Virus record (IMG/VR): IMGVR_UViG_3300017917_004094 | Coordinates: 1 to 27,379 of that record | DNA: 27,379 nt | Source: a virus | Strand: one strand, 5' to 3' | In this document: positions 1 to 7,101 of the stretch, piece by piece | Layout: each line of letters starts with the position of its first letter | How positions within the stretch are numbered: position 1 is the first letter of the stretch | Position numbers and translations under genes: made by a program | The notes under the pieces: model-generated | What the model saw: only the letters and a program-made list of their open reading frames with translations | Database searches by the model: none | What the model was told of the DNA's origin: nothing

Positions 1-1
1 C

Positions 2-331
2 CATGAGGTTAGATCTGGTATTAACTTCCTTATTCAGTCGCCCTCATCGGATATTAATCTTTTGGGAGCTATTGATATGCAAAAGTACCTTGAACAGTCT
101 AGTCTAGATGCAAAAATCTTCGCACTAGTGCATGACTCGATACTCGCTGAGGTACGTGAACAGGATGTAGAAGAGTACAAGACTAGGCTCAAGTCATTTG
201 TTCAAAAGGACCGTGGTCTCACTATTCCGGGTTGCCCAATTGGTTGCGACTTTGATGAAGGTGATGACTATTCATTCGGTAAGTTTGAGGAGAAGTTCTT
301 TGCTAACAAGAACATTGAGGTCTTATCATAA
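2..331 (+). CDS. DNA polymerase, family A, C-terminal fragment
   Basis: This is the last 109 residues of a family A (Pol I-like) DNA polymerase, which would copy the phage genome; the rest lies before the window. The frame is open from base 2. Residues 7-17 (INFLIQSPSSD) match the conserved Asn-x-x-(I)Gln helix of family A enzymes, with S-P-S-S in place of the usual G-T-A-A. Residues 43-46 (VHDS) are palm motif C, with His44 and the metal-binding Asp45. Most family A enzymes have HDE here; HDS occurs in some phage branches as far as I recall. A TTG at 62 and the ATG at 77 are internal, not starts. The stop overlaps the next gene by 32 bases. The family call is firm, but the 5' part and any exonuclease domain cannot be seen. 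Confidence 0.88.
   Translation, partial: HEVRSGINFLIQSPSSDINLLGAIDMQKYLEQSSLDAKIFALVHDSILAEVREQDVEEYKTRLKSFVQKDRGLTIPGCPIGCDFDEGDDYSFGKFEEKFFANKNIEVLS
288..292 (+). promoter_or_regulatory. Ribosome binding site AGGAG for the TTG start at 300
   Basis: AGGAG lies 7 bases before a TTG at 300. No ATG occurs in this frame between the polymerase stop and base 489, so this site decides the start of the next gene. It sits inside the polymerase reading frame. Confidence 0.5.
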
Positions 332-794
332 AATAGACTTTCCCGTCTTTAGAATATCAGATGAACCTGTTATAATAGATGGGCTGGTATTCGTAGACGG
401 GAGAGTTATAGATGATAGGAATATTCCCGCAGAAACATTGGGGCAGAGAAGGCTTCTAACTAGTCATGAGCTAGCTCCAATAAAAAAGATGCGAGAGAAT
501 ATAATAGATCTTATAAAAGAAAAAATACCAGTAGAAAGTTGGTATATAGATAGACTTGGCAAACCTTTTAAGTATAAACGTACTACAAGACTTAAAATTA
601 TAAGCCATAAAATTGATAAAGTAATTTATAGGAATACTTATTCAATAATTATAGTAAATAAGGTGAACTTTCCAATAGTACTAGAAAGACCACCAAGTGG
701 TAGTTTTGCTCAAATACTTTATTATAAGGAATATCCGTGGAAGTTATATTCAATAACGGATGAAAAGCAAAAATCTACTTTTAAGAAAGCGTAA
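300..794 (+). CDS. Conserved-looking phage protein of unknown function, TTG start
   Basis: The function is not recognised. The reading frame is open from 198, but the part before 300 overlaps the polymerase and looks like frame shadow. I chose TTG at 300 (164 residues) because AGGAG stands 7 bases upstream; TTG at 315 is a second option. The first ATG after the polymerase (489) would remove the region IDFPVFRISDEPVIIDG, which looks like real, ordered protein. The sequence is mixed alpha/beta with a basic middle (RLGKPFKYKRTTRLK) and an aromatic C-terminal part (YYKEYPWKLYSI), with no membrane segment or known catalytic motif. From memory, similar proteins (IDFPVFRISD... R-P-P... PW-x-LY) occur in T4-like cyanophages; this was not searched. 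It is coupled to the next gene by TAATG. Confidence 0.65.
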   Translation: MLTRTLRSYHKIDFPVFRISDEPVIIDGLVFVDGRVIDDRNIPAETLGQRRLLTSHELAPIKKMRENIIDLIKEKIPVESWYIDRLGKPFKYKRTTRLKIISHKIDKVIYRNTYSIIIVNKVNFPIVLERPPSGSFAQILYYKEYPWKLYSITDEKQKSTFKKA

Positions 795-1537
795 TGAAAC
801 TATCTAGAAAACAAAGACGGATGCTTGAACAAGGTAAGTTCGAAGAAGAGCAGCATATTGAAAAACTGCCTAAAATACGAACAATTAAACCCATAACAGA
901 TAACCAAAAACAAGCATTTGAAGATTTTTACGATGGTCAAAACTTACTTTTAACTGGCTCTGCTGGTACAGGTAAAACATTTATTGCTTGTTATCTAGGC
1001 TTAAATGAGGTTTTGAGAAAGCCTGAGGTTTACGATAGTTTAACGATAGTTAGGTCAGTGGTACCCACTAGAGATATGGGATTTATCCCAGGTAAAATTC
1101 ATGAAAAACAGCAGGTTTATGAAATGCCGTATACTTCTATCTTCCAAGAAATGTCTATGGAGGACGATAGAAGGTTTTATGATAAACTAAAAAATCAAAA
1201 TATTGTTAATTTTATTACAACATCCTTTATACGTGGACATACATTAAAGAATACAATCATAATTGTAGATGAGATTCAAAATATGAATTTCAATGAACTA
1301 TGGACCGTAGTTACACGTGTTGGAAAAAATTGTAGGATTGTTTTTTGTGGTGACATAAAGCAAAATGATCTATACAACCAAAGAGAAGAAAGTGGTTTTA
1401 AAAACTTCTTTAAGATACTTCATAATATGAAGTCATTCTCTACAACCGAGTTTAACATAAATGATATTGTAAGAAGTGATATGGTAAAAGAATTTATTTC
1501 AACAGCAGATAAATTAAGCATATCACCCAATACTTAA
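794..1537 (+). CDS. phoH: PhoH-like P-loop ATPase
   Basis: This 247-residue protein belongs to the PhoH-like ATPase family, common in marine phages and related to the N-terminal half of superfamily 1 helicases. Its role in phages is not settled; RNA handling and phosphate-stress roles have been proposed. Walker A is GSAGTGKT (55-62), preceded by the Gln-rich NQKQAFEDF (37-45) typical of the adenine-contacting Q motif. Walker B is IIIVDEIQN (155-163), and FCGDIKQ (184-190) is the sensor-like motif after it. PTRDMGFIPG (91-100) is also typical of the family. The N-terminal 30 residues are charged and probably flexible. The start overlaps the preceding stop (TAATG), so it is probably translated by coupling within the replication operon. 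Confidence 0.9.
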   Translation: MKLSRKQRRMLEQGKFEEEQHIEKLPKIRTIKPITDNQKQAFEDFYDGQNLLLTGSAGTGKTFIACYLGLNEVLRKPEVYDSLTIVRSVVPTRDMGFIPGKIHEKQQVYEMPYTSIFQEMSMEDDRRFYDKLKNQNIVNFITTSFIRGHTLKNTIIIVDEIQNMNFNELWTVVTRVGKNCRIVFCGDIKQNDLYNQREESGFKNFFKILHNMKSFSTTEFNINDIVRSDMVKEFISTADKLSISPNT

Positions 1538-1548
1538 TGGAGTAATAA

Positions 1549-2826
1549 ATGCCAAGAGCTATTATAACAAATAGGATTTTTATAGAAACAAATCCCGAAG
1601 TAGAAAAAGAGCTCTTGAGAAATTTAACATATAGCATAGCTAATTATAGAACAGATCTACCCCCTAGAATAATAACTACCGCTAGGATTATACGTGATGG
1701 ACTCATGAGTATTCCTAGCGGTAGAGTTGATCTTATTCCTAAAGATTATCAAATTGTGCAGCAACGAGTAAGTAAACCAGTAGAGTTTCCGGAATTTAAG
1801 TATAAATTACGTCCCTCACAGCAAGAAATATATGATGCTGTAAACTCAGATTGTTTTATAAATGCATGGACATCTTGGGGCAAAACATTTACTGGGTTGG
1901 CGGTAGTAGGTAAGCTCAGCCAAAAAACCTTAATTATAGTACATACTCTGGCGCTTAGGGATCAATGGAGAGATGAAATAAGAAAGGTCTATAATATAGA
2001 GCCTTCTATCATAGGCTCAGGTATGTTTGATACATCTGGGCTTATTACTATAGCAAATGTTCAGAGCTTATATAAAGCTCCACCAGATTTAATAAATAAA
2101 AGTTTTGGTACGATTGTTGTAGATGAATGTCATCATATACCATCTAGGACCTTCTCTGCAATAATTGACGCTAATCATGCAACCTATAAGATAGGACTTT
2201 CAGCCTCCTCCAGACGTAAAGACGGTCTGCATGTGTTGTTTCCTGATTTTTTTGGTAAGACGCATTACAAGCCGCCAAGAGAAAACTATATGGTGCCAGA
2301 AATTCATCGTATACAGTTACCAATAAGACTAAGTGATGGAACTGAAACCTGGGCGGTGAAACTAAATAATTTGGTTACCCTAGAAGAGTATCAAAAAAGT
2401 ATCGCACTGATTGCAGCTAGTTATGCATCAAAAGGGCATAAGGTACTTGTTATTGGATCTAGAACCCACCTTCTAGAAAGATGCCAAGAGATTACACCAG
2501 GTAGCATATGTATAATAGGTCAAACAAAAGACAGAGAAAGTCAGATAAATAAGATAAAGTCTGGTGAAGCAAAGATACTTTATGGAAGTACAAACATACT
2601 CTCAGAAGGTATCTCTATTAATGAACTTAGCTGTCTTATTTTAGCAACACCACTAAATAATGAACCCCTACTAGAACAGCTTATTGGACGGATTATTCGA
2701 TTACAGCCTAATAAACCTAAGCCAATTGTGATTGATCCATTGCTTATAGGTAAAACAGCCAATAAACAAGCACAGTTAAGAAAGGGGTATTATTTACGCC
2801 AAGGTTACGAAATCAAAGAGCTATAA
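1549..2826 (+). CDS. uvsW: UvsW-like superfamily 2 DNA helicase
   Basis: This 425-residue SF2 helicase resembles T4 UvsW, which unwinds branched DNA and R-loops, reverses forks, and helps switch to recombination-dependent replication. RPSQQEIYDAV (88-98) is the Q-motif region. Walker A is WTSWGKT (107-113), with Trp in a place usually held by Gly or Ala. Motif Ia is around TLIIVHTLAL (127-136), motif II is VDECHH (191-196), motif III is LSAS (217-220), motif V is STNILSEGIS (347-356), and motif VI is QLIGRIIR (377-384). A small N-terminal domain of about 80 residues precedes the helicase core, as in UvsW. TGGAG at 1538-1542 supports the ATG. The gene contains a 12-bp inverted repeat (1676-1724). 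It could instead be called a generic DEAD/DEAH helicase, but the gp46/gp47 neighbours favour UvsW. Confidence 0.86.
   Translation: MPRAIITNRIFIETNPEVEKELLRNLTYSIANYRTDLPPRIITTARIIRDGLMSIPSGRVDLIPKDYQIVQQRVSKPVEFPEFKYKLRPSQQEIYDAVNSDCFINAWTSWGKTFTGLAVVGKLSQKTLIIVHTLALRDQWRDEIRKVYNIEPSIIGSGMFDTSGLITIANVQSLYKAPPDLINKSFGTIVVDECHHIPSRTFSAIIDANHATYKIGLSASSRRKDGLHVLFPDFFGKTHYKPPRENYMVPEIHRIQLPIRLSDGTETWAVKLNNLVTLEEYQKSIALIAASYASKGHKVLVIGSRTHLLERCQEITPGSICIIGQTKDRESQINKIKSGEAKILYGSTNILSEGISINELSCLILATPLNNEPLLEQLIGRIIRLQPNKPKPIVIDPLLIGKTANKQAQLRKGYYLRQGYEIKEL
1676..1724 (+). repeat. 12-bp perfect inverted repeat inside the helicase gene
   Basis: CTACCGCTAGGA at 1676-1687 is the exact reverse complement of TCCTAGCGGTAG at 1713-1724. 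The 25-base loop contains a second palindrome, ACTCATGAGT (1701-1710). It lies about 130 bases after the helicase start codon. No T-run follows, so it is not an intrinsic terminator. Confidence 0.7.
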
Positions 2827-2866
2827 AAAATTTAGCTTGACTTTCGCTAGGAGATATGTTAAACTT

Positions 2867-3244
2867 ATGATTCTATTCGACTGGGAAAAGATTCGTAGTG
2901 ATTCTAAAGGTAAAATTGGCACTATAATTCAAATTATAAGTGCTATAACTTGGCCAGAAGTTTTACCTACTAAAAGACAACTTATAGTAAATAAATTTTA
3001 TGGCAAAGATTTTTCAGGTAATTCTTTTCTACTAAATCCAGAAAGTTTACTTAATAAAAAATATGAGCTAAAAGCAAAAGATATAGTTGAGTACATAATG
3101 CTAGCCTCAAAAAGATCTTATGCGGATTATTTAATAACTGGCAATAGAACGTTAAATGTAAGACTACTACCTTATGTTATAGCAAGCAATGAACTAATAA
3201 CAATTAAAAACAATGAAATATATTTCAAATATGAAGGAAGTTAA
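2867..3244 (+). CDS. Small protein of unknown function between helicase and ssDNA-binding protein
   Basis: The function is not recognised. I chose ATG at 2867 (125 residues, beginning MILFDWEKIR); a TTG at 2837 would add ten residues of poor quality. AGGAG at 2849-2853 is 13 bases upstream, which is long but possible. The protein is soluble-looking and mostly helical, with no signal peptide or membrane segment. The segment SFLLNPESLL (about 54-63) and the ending NNEIYFKYEG are the most distinctive parts. T4-like marine phages carry small proteins at comparable sites, and in T4 the gene before gp32 encodes the helicase loader gp59; this protein is too short to be gp59 and I claim no homology. 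Ten of its 16 Ile codons are ATA, unlike the gene that follows. It ends 2 bases before that gene. Confidence 0.7.
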   Translation: MILFDWEKIRSDSKGKIGTIIQIISAITWPEVLPTKRQLIVNKFYGKDFSGNSFLLNPESLLNKKYELKAKDIVEYIMLASKRSYADYLITGNRTLNVRLLPYVIASNELITIKNNEIYFKYEGS

Positions 3245-3246
3245 AA

Positions 3247-3885
3247 ATGGCACTGTCATTTAATCAAGTCAAAGGCGAAGCAAGCAAAGAAAAGACTCCT
3301 AGCTATAAAATGCGCGATGGTGAAAACCGTATCAGGCTTTTTGGTGGAGTTCTCGCTAGGTACATCTACTGGGTTCCTAATAGGGAAGGTCAAAAGACTC
3401 CAGTTGAATGTCTTAGCTTTAATAGAGAGACTGAAAAATTTAATAATGGAGAAAAAGATTGGGTTAAAGAGTATTTTCCAGATCTTACTCCTGAATGGGC
3501 CTATGCAAGCCTTTGTATTGATCTGAAAGATCCCGGAGCGGTAAGAATCTTCAACCATAAGAAAAAGCTTTTTGCAACGATCGTTAATATGGTCGAAGAA
3601 CTGGGAGATCCGACCGATCCTACAACGGGCTGGGATATTGTTTTCAATAAAGCAAAATCTGGTCCTAAGATTTATAATGTGGAGTACACGGTTATGCAAC
3701 TTAAGTGCAAACCTAGGGCTCTTACAGAAACTGAACTTGGTATGTTCAGTAAACATCCAACTATTGATGAAGTTCTTCGTCGCGCACCTCCAGAGGATAT
3801 CAAGAAGTATCTTGATGAACTTAGGGCCGGTGCCCCTTCTACTAAAGAAGGAATTGATGATGAAATTCCGGCGGAATTTAGCTGA
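3247..3885 (+). CDS. Single-stranded DNA-binding protein, gp32-like
   Basis: This 212-residue protein is probably the phage ssDNA-binding protein, coating single strands at forks and recombination intermediates. The N-terminus has a short basic stretch (VKGEASKEKTPSYKM), like the gp32 region for cooperative binding. An OB-fold-like middle follows, with aromatic and basic residues (ENRIRLFGGVLARYIYWVPN, 26-45; DWVKEYFPD). The last residues, EGIDDEIPAEFS, form an acidic tail of the kind used to recruit partner proteins. The Cys/His zinc site of T4 gp32 is not evident. GAAGGAAG (3233-3240) is a strong ribosome binding site. None of the 11 Ile codons is ATA, in contrast to neighbouring genes, which suggests selection for high expression. 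A strong hairpin lies just after the stop. The assignment rests on context and overall pattern, not on a catalytic motif. Confidence 0.74.
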   Translation: MALSFNQVKGEASKEKTPSYKMRDGENRIRLFGGVLARYIYWVPNREGQKTPVECLSFNRETEKFNNGEKDWVKEYFPDLTPEWAYASLCIDLKDPGAVRIFNHKKKLFATIVNMVEELGDPTDPTTGWDIVFNKAKSGPKIYNVEYTVMQLKCKPRALTETELGMFSKHPTIDEVLRRAPPEDIKKYLDELRAGAPSTKEGIDDEIPAEFS

Positions 3886-3891
3886 TGATTG

Positions 3892-3922
3892 GGAGGCGGA
3901 ATTCGTTCCGCCTCCTTCTCTT
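3892..3922 (+). terminator. Strong hairpin (probable terminator or 3' end stabiliser) after the ssDNA-binding gene
   Basis: GGAGGCGGAA (3892-3901) and TTCCGCCTCC (3906-3915) form a perfect 10-bp GC-rich stem around a TTCG loop, 6 bases after the stop codon. The tail TTCTCTT is a short, imperfect T-run. It could be a partial terminator or a barrier to 3' exonucleases that raises the level of the ssDNA-binding mRNA relative to downstream genes. Confidence 0.75.
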
Positions 3923-3936
3923 ATAAAAAGGTATGC

Positions 3937-4881
3937 ATGAAAGATATATTATTTACAGCTGATCTTCACATAAAGCTAGGCGCAAAAAACATACCAACTA
4001 ACTGGGCTTTAAATAGATATAACCTATTTTTAGAGCAAGTTAGTAGAATTGAAGAAAAAGCAGGATTACATATTGTAGGTGGGGATATATTTGATAGGCT
4101 TCCATCTTTGGCAGAACTATCTATATATTTCAAGTTTGTGGGTTCATGTAAAATACCTACAATTATATTTGATGGAAATCATGAAGCCACTAAGAAGAAT
4201 GAAACCTTTTTTGATTCCTTAGTACAAGTAACAGCATCCTTAAATCCATTAGTAAGTGTTGTTACTAAGACTATTGAGTATGATAACTTTACTATATTAC
4301 CATATGCTGATCTACATAAAAAAGATAGCATAGAAAAATGTAATAAAGCTAAACCTCTTTTTACACATGTCAGAGGAGAAATTCCTCCACATGTTAAACC
4401 TGAAGTTGACCTAGATAGATTTTATGATTTTCCAGTAGTATTTGCGGGAGACTTACATAGTCATTCAAATACACAAAGAAATATTGTATATCCAGGTAGT
4501 CCGATGACTACAAGTTTTCATAGATCACTTGTAGAAACAGGATATCTCCTTATAGATAAAAACTTTGATTGGAGTTGGCATAAGTTTAATTTGCCACAAC
4601 TTATAAGAAAGACAGTAAGTTCTCCAGATGAAATGGTCCCAACAGATTTTCATCATACTATTTATGAGCTAGAAGGAGACTTGCAGCAGCTTAGCACAGT
4701 TGCAAACTCAGATCTTCTTGATAAGAAAATAGTAAAGCGAGATACAGAGGTAACTCTAAATTTAAAGGATAAAAGTCTTGCCGAAGAGCTGGCACTTTAT
4801 CTAGAAGAAGTTTTACAGCTTCCTGATGATACAAGAGAGAGCGTACTGGAGGTATTTAATGCTAACTATAAAGGAAATTAG
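3937..4881 (+). CDS. Recombination nuclease subunit, gp47/SbcD/Mre11-like
   Basis: This 314-residue calcineurin-like phosphoesterase is the nuclease half of a Mre11-Rad50 type complex, T4 gp47, which resects DNA ends for recombination. Metal-binding motifs appear in order: D9-x-H11 (TADLH), GGD 48-50, GNHE 80-83, the His in LFTHV (144), and GDLHSHS 171-177. The open frame extends back to a TTG at 3889, but that part is the hairpin behind the previous gene. ATG at 3937 has AAAAGG 5 bases before it and starts directly at the first beta strand (MKDILFTADLH). The residues after about 210 would be the capping and partner-binding region. The gene overlaps the gp46-like gene by 23 bases, so the two subunits are probably translationally coupled. 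Confidence 0.9.
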   Translation: MKDILFTADLHIKLGAKNIPTNWALNRYNLFLEQVSRIEEKAGLHIVGGDIFDRLPSLAELSIYFKFVGSCKIPTIIFDGNHEATKKNETFFDSLVQVTASLNPLVSVVTKTIEYDNFTILPYADLHKKDSIEKCNKAKPLFTHVRGEIPPHVKPEVDLDRFYDFPVVFAGDLHSHSNTQRNIVYPGSPMTTSFHRSLVETGYLLIDKNFDWSWHKFNLPQLIRKTVSSPDEMVPTDFHHTIYELEGDLQQLSTVANSDLLDKKIVKRDTEVTLNLKDKSLAEELALYLEEVLQLPDDTRESVLEVFNANYKGN

Positions 4882-6646
4882 TTGGGGAAATTGTTTTAGT
4901 TATGGGGATAAAAATAGTATCAAGCTAGATGAAAATAATATAACTCAACTTATTGGGGAAAATGGCTCAGGAAAATCATCTATAGCCCTTATTATTCAAG
5001 AAGCTTTATTTAATAAAAACTCTAAAGGAATAAAAAAAGCAGATATTCCAAATAGATTATTATCCGATAAATATTGGATTAAACTTAACTTTGATTATAA
5101 TTTAAAACAATATGAGATAAATTTAGATCGTAAGTCTACTTTAAAAGTTAAACTTATAGAAGACGGAGCAGATATTAGCTCCCATACTGCTACAGATACC
5201 TTTAAAACTATAGAGAAAATACTAGGTATCGACTTTAAAGTATTTGTTCAGCTTATGTATCAGAGTACGACGGATGGACTCTCATTCTTAACAGCCACAG
5301 ACACTAACAGAAAAAAGTTTCTGATAGATCTTTTTGGTCTTAATGAATATGAAGAGTATCATGAGTTATTTAAGTCTTTGGTGCAAAGTACAACACAAAA
5401 AGTTAATCAAACTACTGGATCTATTGATGCAATAACTAATTGGATTCGTAAAAATGAAAATCAATCTAATTTTATGGACCAAATAGAGTTACCTGAGCCA
5501 CCAACAGATAATGCCGAATTATGGGCCTTAAAAGATAAGGCCAGTAGAATCAAAGAAATTAATCGTAAGATTAATGATAATAATAAGTTAAAAGAGTTAC
5601 TTGAACAGATTACTTGGGATGAAGATATTATAAAACTTCAGAAACAAGATCCGGCAGAACAAAATGGTAGAGTTGGAGAAATAAACGCTGAGCTTAAAGC
5701 TCTTGGTACTTTAGTAACTAAAATAGAATCACTAGGAGATAAGTGTCCTACTTGTGAGCAAGAGATAAATAAAGAGCTACAGGCTTCTTTAGTTAAAGAA
5801 GCTAAAGATAAAGCTGTGGCATTAAAAGCAGAAAGAACTACTGTACAAGAAATAATACAACAAATAAATGAGCTTAATAAGCGTATCTCTGATAATAAAA
5901 CTAAAAAGCAGGAATGGGAAGCTATCTATGCAAAAATAGATAGGTCATTATCTAGAAATATCGAGGATATTAACGATATATTAGATACCATTACAGAACT
6001 CGAACAAAAAATTGCGCTAGAAAAACAAAAGTATGATAAAGCTTTAAAAGATAGTACTAATATAGAGAAACATAATGCTCGTATAAAACTTATCTTGGAG
6101 CAACTTGAGGAGCATCGCGCCGATTTGGAAAAATCCCAAATAAATTTACGTGCGTTGTCAAATGAGTTATCATTAGTGGAAATTCTAAAAAAGGCTTTCT
6201 CCACTAATGGACTAGTTGCATATAAGCTAGAAAATCTTGTGAAAGACTTAGAGCAACTTACTAATGTATATTTAGCAGAATTATCTGATGGTAGATTTAC
6301 ATTATTGTTTTCTATAGTATCCGATAAGCTAAATGTAAAACTTACCGATAGTGGAAATGATATTGATGTAACCGCTTTATCGAGCGGAGAATTAGCACGA
6401 GTAAATACTGCTACACTTTTAGCTATAAGAAAGCTAATGAACTCAATATCTAAGACTCAAATCAATATATTATTCTTAGACGAAGTAATAAACGTACTAG
6501 ATGAATATGGTCGTGATAGACTAGTAGAGGTTCTTCTACAAGAAGAAGGATTAAATACTTTTCTAGTAAGTCATTCTTGGTCGCATCCGTTGCTAAATAA
6601 AGTTCACATACAAAAAGTGGATGGAATTAGTAGCATAAAGAAATGA
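4859..6646 (+). CDS. Recombination ATPase subunit, gp46/SbcC/Rad50-like
   Basis: This 595-residue SMC-type ATPase partners the gp47-like nuclease. Walker A is GENGSGKSS (33-41). Two coiled-coil arms (about 165-290 and 310-490) flank a zinc hook, CPTC (296-299), which dimerises such proteins through zinc. The ABC signature SSGE starts at 508 in SSGELARVNTATLL, Walker B is ILFLDE (537-542), and the switch His is in LVSHSW (572). The arms are short compared with bacterial SbcC, in line with phage gp46. An upstream ATG at 4826 is in frame, but ATG at 4859 has TGGAGG 6 bases before it and begins with the typical first strand (LTIKEISWGNCFSYG). The gene is rich in ATA and AGA codons, like most of this operon. 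Confidence 0.92.
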   Translation: MLTIKEISWGNCFSYGDKNSIKLDENNITQLIGENGSGKSSIALIIQEALFNKNSKGIKKADIPNRLLSDKYWIKLNFDYNLKQYEINLDRKSTLKVKLIEDGADISSHTATDTFKTIEKILGIDFKVFVQLMYQSTTDGLSFLTATDTNRKKFLIDLFGLNEYEEYHELFKSLVQSTTQKVNQTTGSIDAITNWIRKNENQSNFMDQIELPEPPTDNAELWALKDKASRIKEINRKINDNNKLKELLEQITWDEDIIKLQKQDPAEQNGRVGEINAELKALGTLVTKIESLGDKCPTCEQEINKELQASLVKEAKDKAVALKAERTTVQEIIQQINELNKRISDNKTKKQEWEAIYAKIDRSLSRNIEDINDILDTITELEQKIALEKQKYDKALKDSTNIEKHNARIKLILEQLEEHRADLEKSQINLRALSNELSLVEILKKAFSTNGLVAYKLENLVKDLEQLTNVYLAELSDGRFTLLFSIVSDKLNVKLTDSGNDIDVTALSSGELARVNTATLLAIRKLMNSISKTQINILFLDEVINVLDEYGRDRLVEVLLQEEGLNTFLVSHSWSHPLLNKVHIQKVDGISSIKK

Positions 6647-6652
6647 GATTAA

Positions 6653-7087
6653 ATGTTAAAAAAATTATTACTTATATTATTTCTTATTCAGCCAGCTTTT
6701 GCCCAACAAGAAAAAGGTATTACTTATAATGCAATTGTAACGAGGGTTATTGATGGAGATACTGTTGCAATTGAAGCAAAGTGGGTTCCTGCTCCACTAA
6801 AGCCTGAAATAAGTATACGAATATATGGAGTAGATACTCCTGAAGTAAAAGGCAGAGCACAGTGTCAAACTGAAGCAATTTTAGGCGCAAAAGCTAGTGA
6901 ATATACTAAAAAATTAGTTTCTGGTGCTAAAGATAAAAAAGTAGTTCTACTTAAATGGGATAAATATGGCGGCAGGATATTAGGCGATATTATCTTAGAT
7001 AATAAGAGTTTAAGAGAAGCTTTAATACAAAATGGATATGCTAAAGAATACTACGGGGATGCTAAAACCTCATGGTGCTCTAAATAA
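6653..7087 (+). CDS. Secreted thermonuclease (staphylococcal nuclease family)
   Basis: This is a 144-residue SNase-family endonuclease, which cuts DNA and RNA using calcium in the known members. Catalytic residues align: R56 in RIYGVDTPE (like Arg35), D61 and E64 (like Asp40 and Glu43), and R108 in GGRILGD (like Arg87). IDGDT (33-37) supplies further metal ligands. The N-terminus MLKKLLLILFLIQPAFA is a textbook signal peptide with a signal peptidase I site after A17, so the enzyme should be exported to the periplasm or outside. Cys71 and Cys142 could form a disulfide there. It sits 6 bases after the gp46-like gene and 14 before the resolvase, inside an otherwise cytoplasmic replication operon. 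It could degrade host or competitor DNA at the envelope; that is inference. Confidence 0.9.
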   Translation: MLKKLLLILFLIQPAFAQQEKGITYNAIVTRVIDGDTVAIEAKWVPAPLKPEISIRIYGVDTPEVKGRAQCQTEAILGAKASEYTKKLVSGAKDKKVVLLKWDKYGGRILGDIILDNKSLREALIQNGYAKEYYGDAKTSWCSK

Positions 7088-7101
7088 AGAAATGAGGTTA
7101 T

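Noticed and set aside
3256-3756. Antisense frame of 166 codons opposite the ssDNA-binding gene
   Set aside because: It is a shadow of a well-supported gene, is rich in Phe, Ile and Cys as mirror frames are, and has no ribosome binding site.
3889-3936. TTG at 3889 as the start of the gp47-like gene
   Set aside because: It would translate the hairpin and add 16 residues before a normal first beta strand; ATG at 3937 has its own ribosome binding site.
3572-3940. Second plus-strand frame inside the ssDNA-binding gene
   Set aside because: Its sequence has no folded-protein pattern and it runs through the hairpin; the frame at 3247 has the strong ribosome binding site.
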